Assembly: GCF_047238265.1 (NCBI RefSeq)
Contig: NZ_JBDFMM010000001.1
Span: forward strand, 806,001 to 870,000
Length of the DNA: 64,000 bases
Origin: Paenibacillus_F sp047238265
GTDB lineage: Bacteria > Bacillota > Bacilli > Paenibacillales > NBRC-103111
Direction: 5' to 3'
Position numbers and translations under genes: made by a program. Numbering within the stretch: position 1 is the first letter of the stretch; each line of letters opens with the position of its first letter. Under the pieces are notes generated by a model. The model did no database searches. It saw only the letters and a program-made list of their open reading frames with translations, and had not been told where the DNA came from. Shown here piece by piece: positions 52,592 through 60,910 of this stretch.

Positions 52592-52634
52592 TATAAGCTT
52601 ATAAATGTTTGTACAGTTTTAACTTTACGTACAA
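52592..52634. promoter_or_regulatory. Palindromes in the opu-gbsR intergenic region, candidate regulator sites
   Basis: TATAAGCTTATA at 52592-52603 is a perfect 12-base palindrome adjacent to the opu -35. TTGTAC at 52609-52614 and GTACAA at 52629-52634 form a second inverted repeat. Either could be an operator for the divergent GbsR-type regulator. Confidence 0.4.
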
Positions 52635-52684
52635 TACGTTAAGTATACTCCGTATAACGCCGTATTCCTTCTTTCGTGTTTTCT

Positions 52685-52713
52685 TTACTTATCAAGGGGA
52701 CTTTGATTACAAT
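52685..52713 (+). promoter_or_regulatory. Possible gbsR-type gene promoter
   Basis: TTACTT at 52685-52690 and TACAAT at 52708-52713 are 17 bases apart and lie 49 bases before the start at 52762. The -35 is weak. Confidence 0.35.
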
Positions 52714-52761
52714 ACAAATTAGAGGCTTGGAAGCAGCAGCTTGTTCCTCAGGAGGGAAACC

Positions 52762-53355
52762 ATGAACGATCTCAGCGGCTTTACGGCAGAGCAGAGCCAG
52801 AAAATTCAAAAAAACCGTGAACGGGTTATTGATTCCATCGGCAAAAATATGGATTTATACGGCATCACCTTGTCGATCGGGCACTTATATGGTTATATGT
52901 ATTTCAATAACGGCCCCGTCACACTGGATGAACTGAGCAAAACGATGGGGATGAGCAAGACTTCCATGAGCACCGGCGTCCGGACGCTGATGGATTTGAA
53001 AATGATCGATAAGGTATGGGGAAAAGGCACACGCAAAGACCTGTACGAGGTGGAACCGGACTGGTACCAGAATTTCAGCGATTTTTTCTCCATTAAATGG
53101 CGTAAAGCGGTGGAGGGGAATATGAACGCCCTCAACAAATCGCTCGTCGAACTGCGGCATATGAAGGAAGAATACGAAGAGAGCCCGGAACTCCAGGCCG
53201 TGCTGGAAGCGGACGAAGCCAAAATCGCTCACGCCATGGACTATTACAAGTGGCTGCTGAGGCTGATCGAGGCGATGGAAACCGGTAAAATCTTCGAGCT
53301 GATTCCGAAAGAGCCCCGGGAACCCGGCGGGAAAGAGCAAGGCGGAAAAGAATAA
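52762..53355 (+). CDS. GbsR/OpcR-type MarR-family transcriptional regulator
   Basis: Protein of 197 residues. The winged helix lies in LYGYMYFNNGPVTLDELSKTMG and MSKTSMSTGVRTLMDLKMID, as in GbsR, OpcR and YuaC of Bacillus, which repress betaine/choline uptake or synthesis genes. A helical C-terminal region follows, as in those regulators. GGAGGG lies 9 bases before ATG 52762; an in-frame extension to 52741 is not needed. Divergent from the opu operon, its probable target. No gbsAB genes are present. Confidence 0.88.
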   Translation: MNDLSGFTAEQSQKIQKNRERVIDSIGKNMDLYGITLSIGHLYGYMYFNNGPVTLDELSKTMGMSKTSMSTGVRTLMDLKMIDKVWGKGTRKDLYEVEPDWYQNFSDFFSIKWRKAVEGNMNALNKSLVELRHMKEEYEESPELQAVLEADEAKIAHAMDYYKWLLRLIEAMETGKIFELIPKEPREPGGKEQGGKE

Positions 53356-53388
53356 AAAAAAGGGCAAGCCCGGGCTTGTCCTTTTTTT
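53356..53388 (+). terminator. Terminator after the GbsR-type gene
   Basis: AAAAGGGCAAGCC pairs with GGGCTTGTCC and a run of seven T, one G-U pair in the stem. The stem begins a few bases after the stop codon at 53353-53355. Confidence 0.85.
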
Positions 53389-53462
53389 GATTTGGAGAGG
53401 ATGCCGCAGTCCGGGAGAAAGCGGAATAAGCGAGAGGAGAGTAACCGCGGCAGGCCCGGAGT

Positions 53463-53490
53463 TTGAACCCGTCTCTAAATAGCTTATTAT
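53463..53490 (+). promoter_or_regulatory. Promoter of the coiled-coil protein gene
   Basis: TTGAAC at 53463-53468 and TATTAT at 53485-53490, 16 bases apart, precede the start at 53534. Confidence 0.5.
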
Positions 53491-53533
53491 AGAAGGAGTA
53501 TAGCTTGTACTTCACCCTTAGGAGTGGGACCGG

Positions 53534-53905
53534 ATGACCTTAAATGAAAAGATTGCCGCCTTTGTCGAATTGATGAATGAAGCCAGGGAAATTTCGAACA
53601 GGGCAAACGGCCGGGCCTACGAACTCCGGCAAACAGCGGTTCGGATAGGCTTCGAAGCTACCGCCGCGGCTGAACATGCCGCTCTGATGGCGGAAATCGT
53701 GAGAGAGAACACGGAATCCGGCTCCTTGTCAAAGCTGATCCATGCAAGCCGCGAGGCCGCATCGAGAGCCGCGGAAGCTACGCTGAAGGCTCTGGAAGCG
53801 ATCAAAGCGGCCAACGCGGCGGATCATGAAGCGACAGAGGCTTTCGAACGCACGCGTGAAGCGGCGGAGAAATTGACGGAAGCCCTCCAGATTGAGGGAT
53901 ATTGA
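53534..53905 (+). CDS. Ala/Glu-rich helical protein, unknown function
   Basis: Protein of 123 residues, no signal peptide or membrane segment. Nearly all of it is predicted helix with heptad spacing of small and hydrophobic residues (for example REAASRAAEATLKALEAIKA and AFERTREAAEKLTEALQ). TTAGGAG lies upstream of ATG 53534 and a good promoter before that. It is followed by a 40-base tandem repeat. No family recognised; a structural or phasin-like role is conceivable but unsupported. Confidence 0.6.
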   Translation: MTLNEKIAAFVELMNEAREISNRANGRAYELRQTAVRIGFEATAAAEHAALMAEIVRENTESGSLSKLIHASREAASRAAEATLKALEAIKAANAADHEATEAFERTREAAEKLTEALQIEGY

Positions 53906-53939
53906 TCGGAACGCGTGTGATGAACGCCATCGCAGGGGT

Positions 53940-54085
53940 GAACGCACCTCGCGATGGCAAGCGTGCAACCGCAAGGGGACGAACGCGGCTTGCGATGGCA
54001 AGCGTGTAACCGCAAGGGACGAACGCAGCTCGCGATGGCAAGCGCGTCATCGCAAGGGACTAACTCACCTCGCGATGGCAAGGCA
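53940..54085 (+). repeat. Forty-base tandem repeat, about 3.5 copies
   Basis: Units start at 53940, 53981, 54021 and 54061. Each reads GAACGCNNCTYGCGATGGCA, then AGCGTGTAACCGCAAGGGAC or close variants; the fourth is partial. Weaker echoes (GCAATCGCAAAAGCCGAACG) run to about 54210. No spacers, so not a CRISPR array. It is non-coding. Confidence 0.85.
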
Positions 54086-54214
54086 AGAGCGTATTCACCG
54101 TCACGAACGTAAGCGCAATTGTGCCGGCAAACCCCAACGTAATCGCAAGTCACCATGGCAATCGCAAAAGCCGAACGCAGTCGCAGCGGCAAGCCGCAAT
54201 CGAATCAGATACGC

Positions 54215-54241
54215 AAAAAGCGCCTCCAAGGGGCGCTTTTT
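54215..54241. terminator. Bidirectional terminator
   Basis: AAAAAGCGCC and GGCGCTTTTT pair perfectly around about seven bases, with T-runs in both directions. It ends the coiled-coil gene region and the minus-strand AraC gene. Confidence 0.88.
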
Positions 54242-56500
54242 TTATTCCGCGGCGTTCAGCTTGGCGGCTCTGCGGTATTCACCCGGCGTCTGCCCCGTCC
54301 ACTTTTTGAACATGCGGTTGAACGACGTGATGTTCCGGTAGCCGATGCGCAGACCGACTTCCACTATGTTAAGCTGAGTTCCGCTCAGCAGTTCCTGCGC
54401 TTTGGAAACCCGGATGGCGTTCAGATGGTCGCTGAAATTCGCGCCTGTTTTTTCTTTGATGTAGACCGATAAATAAGCGCTCGACATCCGGAGGCGGTCC
54501 GCAAGATTTTCGAGGGAGAGCTCGTCCCCGTAGCCGTCCCGGAGCGTGTCCATAACGAAGGAGATCACGGGATCTTCCGTATCTTTCTTCTCGTAGATGA
54601 GCGAGGCCGCGGAGAAGAACAGCTCCCGGTAGCCTTCGATATAGTCTTCGAAGGTGCAGCACTCCTTGAGCCGCCGCATAAGCGGTTTGACGGGCCAGGC
54701 GGCATCCTGCGCGATTTTGTAGATGTCCATCAGCTTCCAGACCTTGGCCGCGATGGACTCCGCAAGCTGCCTGTACTGGACGACCCCGGCCCCGGACTCG
54801 CGCATTTCGGCAAGCTGGCGGGCGATCAGCTCCAGGGCGCCCTTGTCGTCCCCGGCCTGAAGGCAGGCGTTCAGCTCCTGCTCCCGGGCGGGGCTCAGCG
54901 CGCAAGCCTGCAGGCCGGAGCGCGTTTCCAGGATGACCTGCGTTTCCTCCGCAAGGGTAGCCTGGCCCGCTCTTTCCAGCGCCTGCCGGTAGGCATCGTT
55001 GAACTGGGAAGCGTGCTCGAACCGCGAGCTGACCGCCACGGCCGCCAGGCACTGCTCCTTATCGGAATCGAACAAATGACGGATGTCCCCGAGCATGGCC
55101 TGAAGCGTATCAGGCGGGACTGCGCCGCTGATGACCGTCAGGATCTGGTTCTTCTCCATCTGGAACGTATGCGAACCGGGGCAGTGTTCTCTCAGAAGCA
55201 CATCGAGATGCTCGCGGTAATAGGAAGCAAGCCGCTCGTGCGGGACGGGTTCCTCTGCCGGTTTGGCCTGGCGGAACCGGAGTTCATAGACGATAATCTG
55301 GAAGCTTTCGTCGCTGGCGATAAAATCCTGCCACTCGTGAATATCCGTATGAATGCTTCTCAGCTTGTTAATATAGCTGTATTTCGTAAGAAGCGACTGC
55401 CGGCTGCGGAGCTCGCTGCGGATTTCGGTCTTTTCCTTGAGAAGATCGGCGATTTTCTCCTGAATGAACGCGAATTCCCGGATCGCGCTGGGCTCCCCGC
55501 CGCCGCTCCCGCTCATAAATGCGGAAACCAGCTGTTTCACGGGCCGGTTGATTCGGCGGCTGCTCAGCAGGGAGACGGCAAGGGCGATGCCGAGCGACAG
55601 GAGGAAAATCGCCAGCAGCGTCCCGTTCAGCTTCCGGAGCTGGGAGGCCATGCTGGCATTGGGCACGCCGGTGATGTAAGTCAGCCCGTCGTCCCCTCTG
55701 TGGCGGAAATAAACCACCCCGTCCGCCTCGGCGGTTCCGCGGCTGTCTTCAAATGCGGGAAGCGCGGGCGGCTTACCCTCTTCGCCTGTGCCGAAAAGAA
55801 CGCTTCCATCGCCGTTCAGCACATAAAAGAGGCGCCCGTCTCCGCCTTCGCCGAGAAAATCGCGCCGCGTTTTATCCACGTCGAGATAAGCCGTTACGAG
55901 GTAGCTGCCGCCGCTCAGATGAAAACTGACGGGCAGCAGCTTCTTCTCGGCAGGCGAGTTCCAGACGGTCTTGAAATCGGCCGCGGGCAGCAGAGAGAAC
56001 GAATCCGCCGATTTCAGGCGGTTTTCCCAGAAGCCGAGCGGATAAGCGCCGCTTTTGTACAAGCGGTTGAACTGGTCTTGGGCACCGCTGCTGCCGTCCT
56101 TATCGAGCGTGACGCCGTGGGGCAGGAAATACACCACGAGATTGTCGAGAAACAAATGCGGATTCGCGGTATCCGAGCGGAGCCGGGAAACGATGCTTTT
56201 CGCCTCCAGATAACGGAGTTCTTCTTCCGTCGCGCCCTGCAGATGCCGGTTGAAAGCGACCACGCCGGGATCGTTATAGGTGTTGAAAAGAAGCGTTTTG
56301 ATCCGGGAAAAATGGGTGCTGTATTTTTCGGCCGTATTTTTAAGCATGGACTGGTTGTGAGCGATAATTTCGCCGTGATATTTGGTTTTGAAATAAGCGA
56401 AGGCCGCCAGATCGAACGCGGCAAACAATCCTATAAGGACGAGAAAACTGATCAGCGTCGCAAGGAACAGGGAGGTTGGTTTTCTTTTGTTGAACGGCAT
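54242..56500 (-). CDS. Membrane-anchored AraC-family regulator (YesS/YtdP type)
   Basis: Protein of 752 residues. A first membrane segment (about 10-35, SLFLATLISFLVLIGLFAAF) is followed by an extracytoplasmic sensor of about 250 residues. A second segment (about 293-314, LLAIFLLSLGIALAVSLL) leads to a HAMP-like linker and a helical linker. The C-terminal AraC double helix-turn-helix contains SSAYLSVYIKEKTGANFSDHL and ITSFNRMFKKWTGQTPGEYR. It thus joins sensing and DNA binding in one chain, without kinase domain, as in YesS. No transporter or enzyme gene lies next to it, so its target is unknown. ATG 56500 lacks a strong ribosome site but the membrane segment supports it. Confidence 0.88.
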   Translation of the reverse strand: MPFNKRKPTSLFLATLISFLVLIGLFAAFDLAAFAYFKTKYHGEIIAHNQSMLKNTAEKYSTHFSRIKTLLFNTYNDPGVVAFNRHLQGATEEELRYLEAKSIVSRLRSDTANPHLFLDNLVVYFLPHGVTLDKDGSSGAQDQFNRLYKSGAYPLGFWENRLKSADSFSLLPAADFKTVWNSPAEKKLLPVSFHLSGGSYLVTAYLDVDKTRRDFLGEGGDGRLFYVLNGDGSVLFGTGEEGKPPALPAFEDSRGTAEADGVVYFRHRGDDGLTYITGVPNASMASQLRKLNGTLLAIFLLSLGIALAVSLLSSRRINRPVKQLVSAFMSGSGGGEPSAIREFAFIQEKIADLLKEKTEIRSELRSRQSLLTKYSYINKLRSIHTDIHEWQDFIASDESFQIIVYELRFRQAKPAEEPVPHERLASYYREHLDVLLREHCPGSHTFQMEKNQILTVISGAVPPDTLQAMLGDIRHLFDSDKEQCLAAVAVSSRFEHASQFNDAYRQALERAGQATLAEETQVILETRSGLQACALSPAREQELNACLQAGDDKGALELIARQLAEMRESGAGVVQYRQLAESIAAKVWKLMDIYKIAQDAAWPVKPLMRRLKECCTFEDYIEGYRELFFSAASLIYEKKDTEDPVISFVMDTLRDGYGDELSLENLADRLRMSSAYLSVYIKEKTGANFSDHLNAIRVSKAQELLSGTQLNIVEVGLRIGYRNITSFNRMFKKWTGQTPGEYRRAAKLNAAE

Positions 56501-56647
56501 CGTGTGGGAACTCCTTACTCGTTTGGTGGAGAAGCGGCTGGTCTCTTTCTATTGTAAGGGCCGAATGTTAGGGGAGTGTATACGCGCGGAACAATTTGCC
56601 GTACCCTTGCAGCCTTAGTCCGGAGTCATAATAGGAGCCCTTCCCGC

Positions 56648-56690
56648 AAAAAAAAGAGCAGTACACGGCTTCCGCCGTATGCTGCCCTTT
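56648..56690 (-). terminator. Terminator of the SRPBCC-PDZ gene
   Basis: On the minus strand a stem of about 14 bases (56689-56674 pairing with 56669-56655, one mismatch) is followed by eight T. The stop codon of the gene is at 56693. Confidence 0.8.
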
Positions 56691-56692
56691 GC

Positions 56693-57565
56693 TTATTCCC
56701 GCTCCTTAACGGCAGAAAGCTCCCGCCGCCGTATGCTGATCTCGTCCAGTGAAACTTCGTTGGGATCGATCATGCCGGTAAACCGGTCTTCGTAGGTTAA
56801 ATCCACCGTCACCGCACACTGTTCCCCGCGTTCGTAGAAAACGATGTCGGCGGGCTTGTCGGTTCCGTAAAAGCGGGAGAGTGCTTTGACAAAATCGCTA
56901 TACGCCGGAACCGGCATTCCTCCGAGGCTCGTCACGATGATCCCGCTTCGTAAACCGGCCCGGTGGGCGGGACTGTTCGGGTACACGGTCCCGATGAAGT
57001 TTCCCCTTATGCCGGCCCCGGCAAGCCCCTGCTCTTCCAGCTGTGCGGGGGTGGCCGTATAATTCATGACCCCCAGGCGGGGATAATTAAAAATCGAGTT
57101 GCGCAGATCCAGACCGAGCTCGATTGTATTTTTCAGATGAAAAAGAGATTGTCTCCAGCCTGTTTCCCCGCATTCCCTGACCCACTGCAGCATTTCATCT
57201 TCCGTGTAGCCCTCCACAGTAACCGTGACCTTGGTACAAGGACCGCTGCCGATTGGCTCGAAAGCGAACGAAGTCTTTAAGCTGTATTCCCAGCGGGAAC
57301 CGTCCGGAAAAATGGACGTGTAATGCTCGTCGAACCGGATGAGGTCCGGTTTCACGCATTCGGCGCAAACGGCACGGTTCGTTAATTCTCCGATTACGAG
57401 GGTTAGCTCGTCCCCCGGGGCGATTTCAGGCTGTGCCCCCGAATAGGTCGCGATGTCGCTCAAAAAATGTTTCCAGCCTTCCGCCGTCGCCACATACCAC
57501 CAGATCTCTTCCGCAGAAGCGTCGATATAAACCGAATTGACGGTTTTGTTCCTGTCCTCATTCAT
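56693..57565 (-). CDS. SRPBCC (START-like) domain fused to a PDZ domain
   Basis: Protein of 290 residues without signal peptide. The N-terminal part (about 8-150) is an AHSA1/polyketide-cyclase-type SRPBCC domain: SVYIDASAEEIWWYVATAEGW, then the strand pattern WEYSLKTSFAFEPIG and CTKVTVTVEGY. From about 175 a PDZ domain follows with GIRGNFIGTVYPNSPAHRAGLRSG (about 24 residues, the GLGF-type strand and the AxxAGL helix) and ITSLGGMPVPAYSDFVKAL. SRPBCC domains bind hydrophobic ligands and PDZ domains bind peptides; the fusion is unusual. It is monocistronic. No function can be assigned. Confidence 0.75.
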   Translation of the reverse strand: MNEDRNKTVNSVYIDASAEEIWWYVATAEGWKHFLSDIATYSGAQPEIAPGDELTLVIGELTNRAVCAECVKPDLIRFDEHYTSIFPDGSRWEYSLKTSFAFEPIGSGPCTKVTVTVEGYTEDEMLQWVRECGETGWRQSLFHLKNTIELGLDLRNSIFNYPRLGVMNYTATPAQLEEQGLAGAGIRGNFIGTVYPNSPAHRAGLRSGIIVTSLGGMPVPAYSDFVKALSRFYGTDKPADIVFYERGEQCAVTVDLTYEDRFTGMIDPNEVSLDEISIRRRELSAVKERE

Positions 57566-57748
57566 CCCGAAAGCAGTCCTCCTCCGGCTGTAACTGATAC
57601 CCTTATTCTAGCTTGAATTGCGAACAAATGATCGGTTTTTATCGGCATTCCACCTGAATAAAAAGCCGAGCGGCCGGCAGCGAAAGCGTTTTATAATGCG
57701 GCAAAGCGCTTGTTTCAATTGGGCCGACAGGTCCGGAGGTGGTGTTTT

Positions 57749-58648
57749 ATGACGAAAATGAATGTGGTTATTCCGGTTTACAATCAAGCCTACGCCTTAT
57801 CCCTGACTCTGCACGGGTTAACCCTGCAGGCGGCCCCTTATAACCGCAGTCCGGTTATCATCGTGGACGACGGGTCCGAAGAGCCGGTCCATGCGGTTGC
57901 GGAAGCTTACAGGGAGCGGCTGAATCTCACTTACGTGCGCATCCCCCGCAGCGGCAGGGCGGCCGCCCGTAATGCCGGAGCGAGGCTGCTGGACGAAGGA
58001 TGCGTCCTGTTCTGCGATGCCGACCGGATACCGAGGCCGGGATTCATCGAAGCGCATGCGCAAGCCCGCCGGAAACACGGCAGCCACTTCGTGGTCGGGC
58101 AGGTCCGTGAGCTCTACGTTCCGGATGCGGAGCGGAACCGGGAGCTGGTGCTGGCGCGCTACGGGGAGCAGAAATATGACCGCATCCCGCAGTACTGCCG
58201 GCTCGTCTACCGGCTGTTTAACGACAGCGGGACGACCCTTTCGCCCGTTCCGTGGATAGCCGCCTTGAGCGGGAATATGTCCCTTCCCCTGGAGCTGTTC
58301 CGGGATCTGGGGGGGTTCGACGATTCGTTCCGGGAATGGGGCTTCGAGCACCTGGAGCTTGGCTACCGGGCACACCGCCGGCAGGTTCCCTTCGCTTACT
58401 GCAGGGAAGCGGTGAACGTGCATCTGGCGCACCCGCGGAAAGGAACCTCCTATGCGGATTTTATCCGGCAGAGCCATGACACGTTTTTCCGCAAGCATCC
58501 TCACCCGGTCGTAGGGGCTTTCTATGATTTTATGATGGGCAGAATCAGCCGCATCCAGCTCGAAAACCTGGCTTCTACGGGCATGCTCGGCAGTGCGGGG
58601 AAAAACGCTTCCGACGAATACGTCCGGATTCTCAATTTCAAGTCATGA
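57749..58648 (+). CDS. GT2-family glycosyltransferase with GT7-like C-terminal region
   Basis: Cytoplasmic glycosyltransferase of 299 residues. GT-A fold: MNVVIPVYNQAYALSLTLHGL at the start, IIVDDGSEEPV with the first Asp pair, RNAGARLL, and the metal-binding DADRIPRPG (about 92-100). Later GGFDDSFREWGFEHLELGYR resembles the polypeptide-GalNAc/galactosyltransferase C-terminal motif (WGxEDxE). ATG 57749 has GGAGGT 8 bases upstream. Upstream, GAAAGCGTTTTATAAT (57682-57697) holds a TATAAT that may be its -10. Its stop overlaps the peptidase start by 4 bases. Acceptor unknown; see the neighbouring genes. Confidence 0.85.
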   Translation: MTKMNVVIPVYNQAYALSLTLHGLTLQAAPYNRSPVIIVDDGSEEPVHAVAEAYRERLNLTYVRIPRSGRAAARNAGARLLDEGCVLFCDADRIPRPGFIEAHAQARRKHGSHFVVGQVRELYVPDAERNRELVLARYGEQKYDRIPQYCRLVYRLFNDSGTTLSPVPWIAALSGNMSLPLELFRDLGGFDDSFREWGFEHLELGYRAHRRQVPFAYCREAVNVHLAHPRKGTSYADFIRQSHDTFFRKHPHPVVGAFYDFMMGRISRIQLENLASTGMLGSAGKNASDEYVRILNFKS

Positions 58649-60261
58649 ACCAAACCGAAACGGGGGAAGGACGATTGTCTCAAAAACATTTGCAGACCGG
58701 AGCCGGTTCTTTTCTTGACAAAGCGAACCGCGAGCTGGCCGGCTTATACGTCCCGATGATGAATTCGCTCTGGAAAGTGATCACGACAGGCGAATTCCGC
58801 TACGTCAAGCAGTGCGAACAAGATGAGAAGGCTTATCAGGAGGCGCTTGCCTCTCCGGTTCTGGGCGGGCAGGCGGAATATTGGCTGAACCGTCGGGGGC
58901 TGTCCGCAGAGCAGGAGCGCCAGCTACAAGTATTGAAGGCTGAGCTGGCGGAATACCGGATGGAGGCGGACGAGAGGCAGACCGCCGCTTCGTTGTGGAA
59001 CGATCTGCACTACACGATCGGCACGTTCCGAGCGGAAGCGGGCGGCGTCCTGCTGTCGGAGCATGCGGCGCATGTTCTGATGCGCAGGCTGAGCGACAGC
59101 CGGCAGCGTAAGGGGATCTGGCAGGCGGGCATGCGGCTGGGCGGGCTCACCGCCCCCAAGCTGCTGGAGCTGGTCAGGCTCCGCAACCGGGCGGCCAGGC
59201 GGCTCGGCTATGACGATTACTTCGCGATGAAGCTGGAGAACGCCGGAATCGGGCCCGATACGCTGACGGAGCTGATCCGGCAAATCCGGGGCGGCCTCGA
59301 TTCCGCCTACCGGGAGGTGAAGTGCGGGATCGACCTGGAATTGGCCGACCGGTTTCACATCGCGAGGAGCGAGGTCCGTTCCTGGCATTACGCGCATCCG
59401 TTTTTCCAGACGCACTTTGCGATGGAGGAGCCGCTTGCGGCGGGTACGGATGAAATGGCGGACAAGGTGTCCGGGTGGCTGCGGGAACGCGGATTCGATC
59501 TGAGCGCCGTTTTCCGCAGAGCGGATCTGGCGGAGCGTCCGGGCAAAAGCCAGGCGAACTGCTGCCTGAATCTGGACCGGGGCGGGGATATCCGCATGTC
59601 CTGCAACCTGTCTCCCGACACGAAGGGACTTGCGGTGCTGCTCCACGAAACGGGGCATGCCCTGTTCGAGAAGGAGCTGGATCCTTCGCTTCCGTTTCTG
59701 CTGCGCCAGCCGGCCCATCCTTTCCTGAGTGAAGGCGCCGCTCTGCTGATGGAAAGGCTGGCGTGGGATGAGGAATGGAAGCGGGAGCTTTTCGGCGGGG
59801 AGCCGGGGCCGGGTGCGGGTGGCGATGCCGGGTCCGGACAAGAGCGGCTGCGCAAAGAAACGCTGGTCAGGCTGTATTGGACGCTGACTTTGGTGGAGTT
59901 CGAGAAACAATTATACGCAAATCCCGATCAGCCTTTGAACGGCTTATGGTGGGATCTTGTGGAAGACGTGCAGGGGATACCCCGGCCGTCCGAATGGGAT
60001 TATCCGTACTGGGCGGCCAAGGCGCATCTGTCCACGCTGCCGGTCTATTACTACAATTACCTGCTCGGCGAGGCGGCCGCCTCGCAGTTTCAGCAAGCGC
60101 TTCAGGACCGTTTCAAGGTATGGCACGGTAAAGAAGCGCTGGCGCATCTGCGGAAGGAAGTGTTCCGTCCGGGAGCTTCGGCAAGCTGGCGGGAGTTGTT
60201 GGCGGCGGGAACCTCGCAGGACCTGAACCCGCTTTTCCTGATCCGTCAGCTGCGGGGTTAA
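58645..60261 (+). CDS. Gluzincin metallopeptidase (M2/M3-like)
   Basis: Protein of 538 residues without signal peptide, so cytoplasmic. It is mostly helical. The zinc motif is LLHETGHALFEKEL (HExxH at about residue 332), and the third ligand Glu is likely in FLSEGAALLMERL some 25 residues later, as in gluzincins. Size and motif arrangement match M2/M3 oligopeptidases of the thimet or ACE type. The start overlaps the glycosyltransferase stop (ATGA), so both are made together. Substrate peptides are unknown. Confidence 0.78.
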   Translation: MNQTETGEGRLSQKHLQTGAGSFLDKANRELAGLYVPMMNSLWKVITTGEFRYVKQCEQDEKAYQEALASPVLGGQAEYWLNRRGLSAEQERQLQVLKAELAEYRMEADERQTAASLWNDLHYTIGTFRAEAGGVLLSEHAAHVLMRRLSDSRQRKGIWQAGMRLGGLTAPKLLELVRLRNRAARRLGYDDYFAMKLENAGIGPDTLTELIRQIRGGLDSAYREVKCGIDLELADRFHIARSEVRSWHYAHPFFQTHFAMEEPLAAGTDEMADKVSGWLRERGFDLSAVFRRADLAERPGKSQANCCLNLDRGGDIRMSCNLSPDTKGLAVLLHETGHALFEKELDPSLPFLLRQPAHPFLSEGAALLMERLAWDEEWKRELFGGEPGPGAGGDAGSGQERLRKETLVRLYWTLTLVEFEKQLYANPDQPLNGLWWDLVEDVQGIPRPSEWDYPYWAAKAHLSTLPVYYYNYLLGEAAASQFQQALQDRFKVWHGKEALAHLRKEVFRPGASASWRELLAAGTSQDLNPLFLIRQLRG

Positions 60262-60290
60262 TTTTACGTATCTTAAGGAGGATGACGCTA

Positions 60291-60584
60291 ATGGCTACGA
60301 TTCATATTCAGAAAAGGACGGTCGTCTCCCGTATGGAACGGGATTCTTCCGAACCGGTTAACAGCCAGGTCAAGACCTATACGCTAACGCCCGAGGAGCT
60401 GGACTATTACCGCCGGCTGCCCTTGTCCGCCGCGGACAAGGCGTTCAAGCCCGGACTTAAAGTGATGGCCATGGAACGGAGGGACGGAGATGGGGACGCC
60501 AGCCGAAAACCTGAACCGGCAGCTGGACCGCTTGTCGGAGGTACTGAGGGGAACGATCACGCCGGAGAAGCTGGAGGAGCTTGA
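60291..60584 (+). CDS. Small unknown protein, overlaps the next gene
   Basis: Protein of 97 residues starting MATIHIQKRTVVSRMERDS, hydrophilic. AAGGAGG at 60275-60281 is 9 bases upstream of ATG 60291; ATG 60282 is too close to it. The last 30 residues (GDGDASRKPEPAAGPLVGG) overlap the following gene and look like out-of-frame sequence, so the natural protein may end earlier in other strains. Follows the peptidase by 29 bases. No family recognised. Confidence 0.5.
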   Translation: MATIHIQKRTVVSRMERDSSEPVNSQVKTYTLTPEELDYYRRLPLSAADKAFKPGLKVMAMERRDGDGDASRKPEPAAGPLVGGTEGNDHAGEAGGA

Positions 60585-60777
60585 CGAATGGTTTCATTTT
60601 GAGGTGCCGGAGGCGTGCAGAAACGCCTCCCGTTTGCCGTTTCCGTATAATCAGCGGGTACTTCGCCACTTCCGCCGCATGCGGGAAGAAGACCGGTCTT
60701 TGCCCGCGATAGCGGGCTTTCTTCGTCACGGGCTCTACGAGATATACGATATTTTGAACGATTGTCACTCCGCTTAG
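60490..60777 (+). CDS. Small unknown acidic/basic helical protein
   Basis: Protein of 95 residues, MGTPAENLNRQLDRLSEVLRG, helical, with a Tyr/His-rich end YEIYDILNDCH. GGAGGGACGGAG lies directly upstream of ATG 60490. It overlaps the previous frame by 95 bases, more than usual, so one of the two may be shorter than annotated or a frameshift may be present. No family recognised. Confidence 0.55.
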   Translation: MGTPAENLNRQLDRLSEVLRGTITPEKLEELDEWFHFEVPEACRNASRLPFPYNQRVLRHFRRMREEDRSLPAIAGFLRHGLYEIYDILNDCHSA

Positions 60778-60910
60778 AGTGAAAGAAATAATTTTCATAT
60801 AATTCTAAAATAGTCAAAAAAATCCTAATGTCCTGCAAGGGAACCTGATCTTTCTTTCTTGCGGTTTGATACCATGACGGCACCGAAACCATTACGTGTA
60901 GGGGGAATGG

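Noticed and set aside
53940..54085. Possible CRISPR array
   Set aside because: The repeats are directly adjacent with no unique spacers of constant length.
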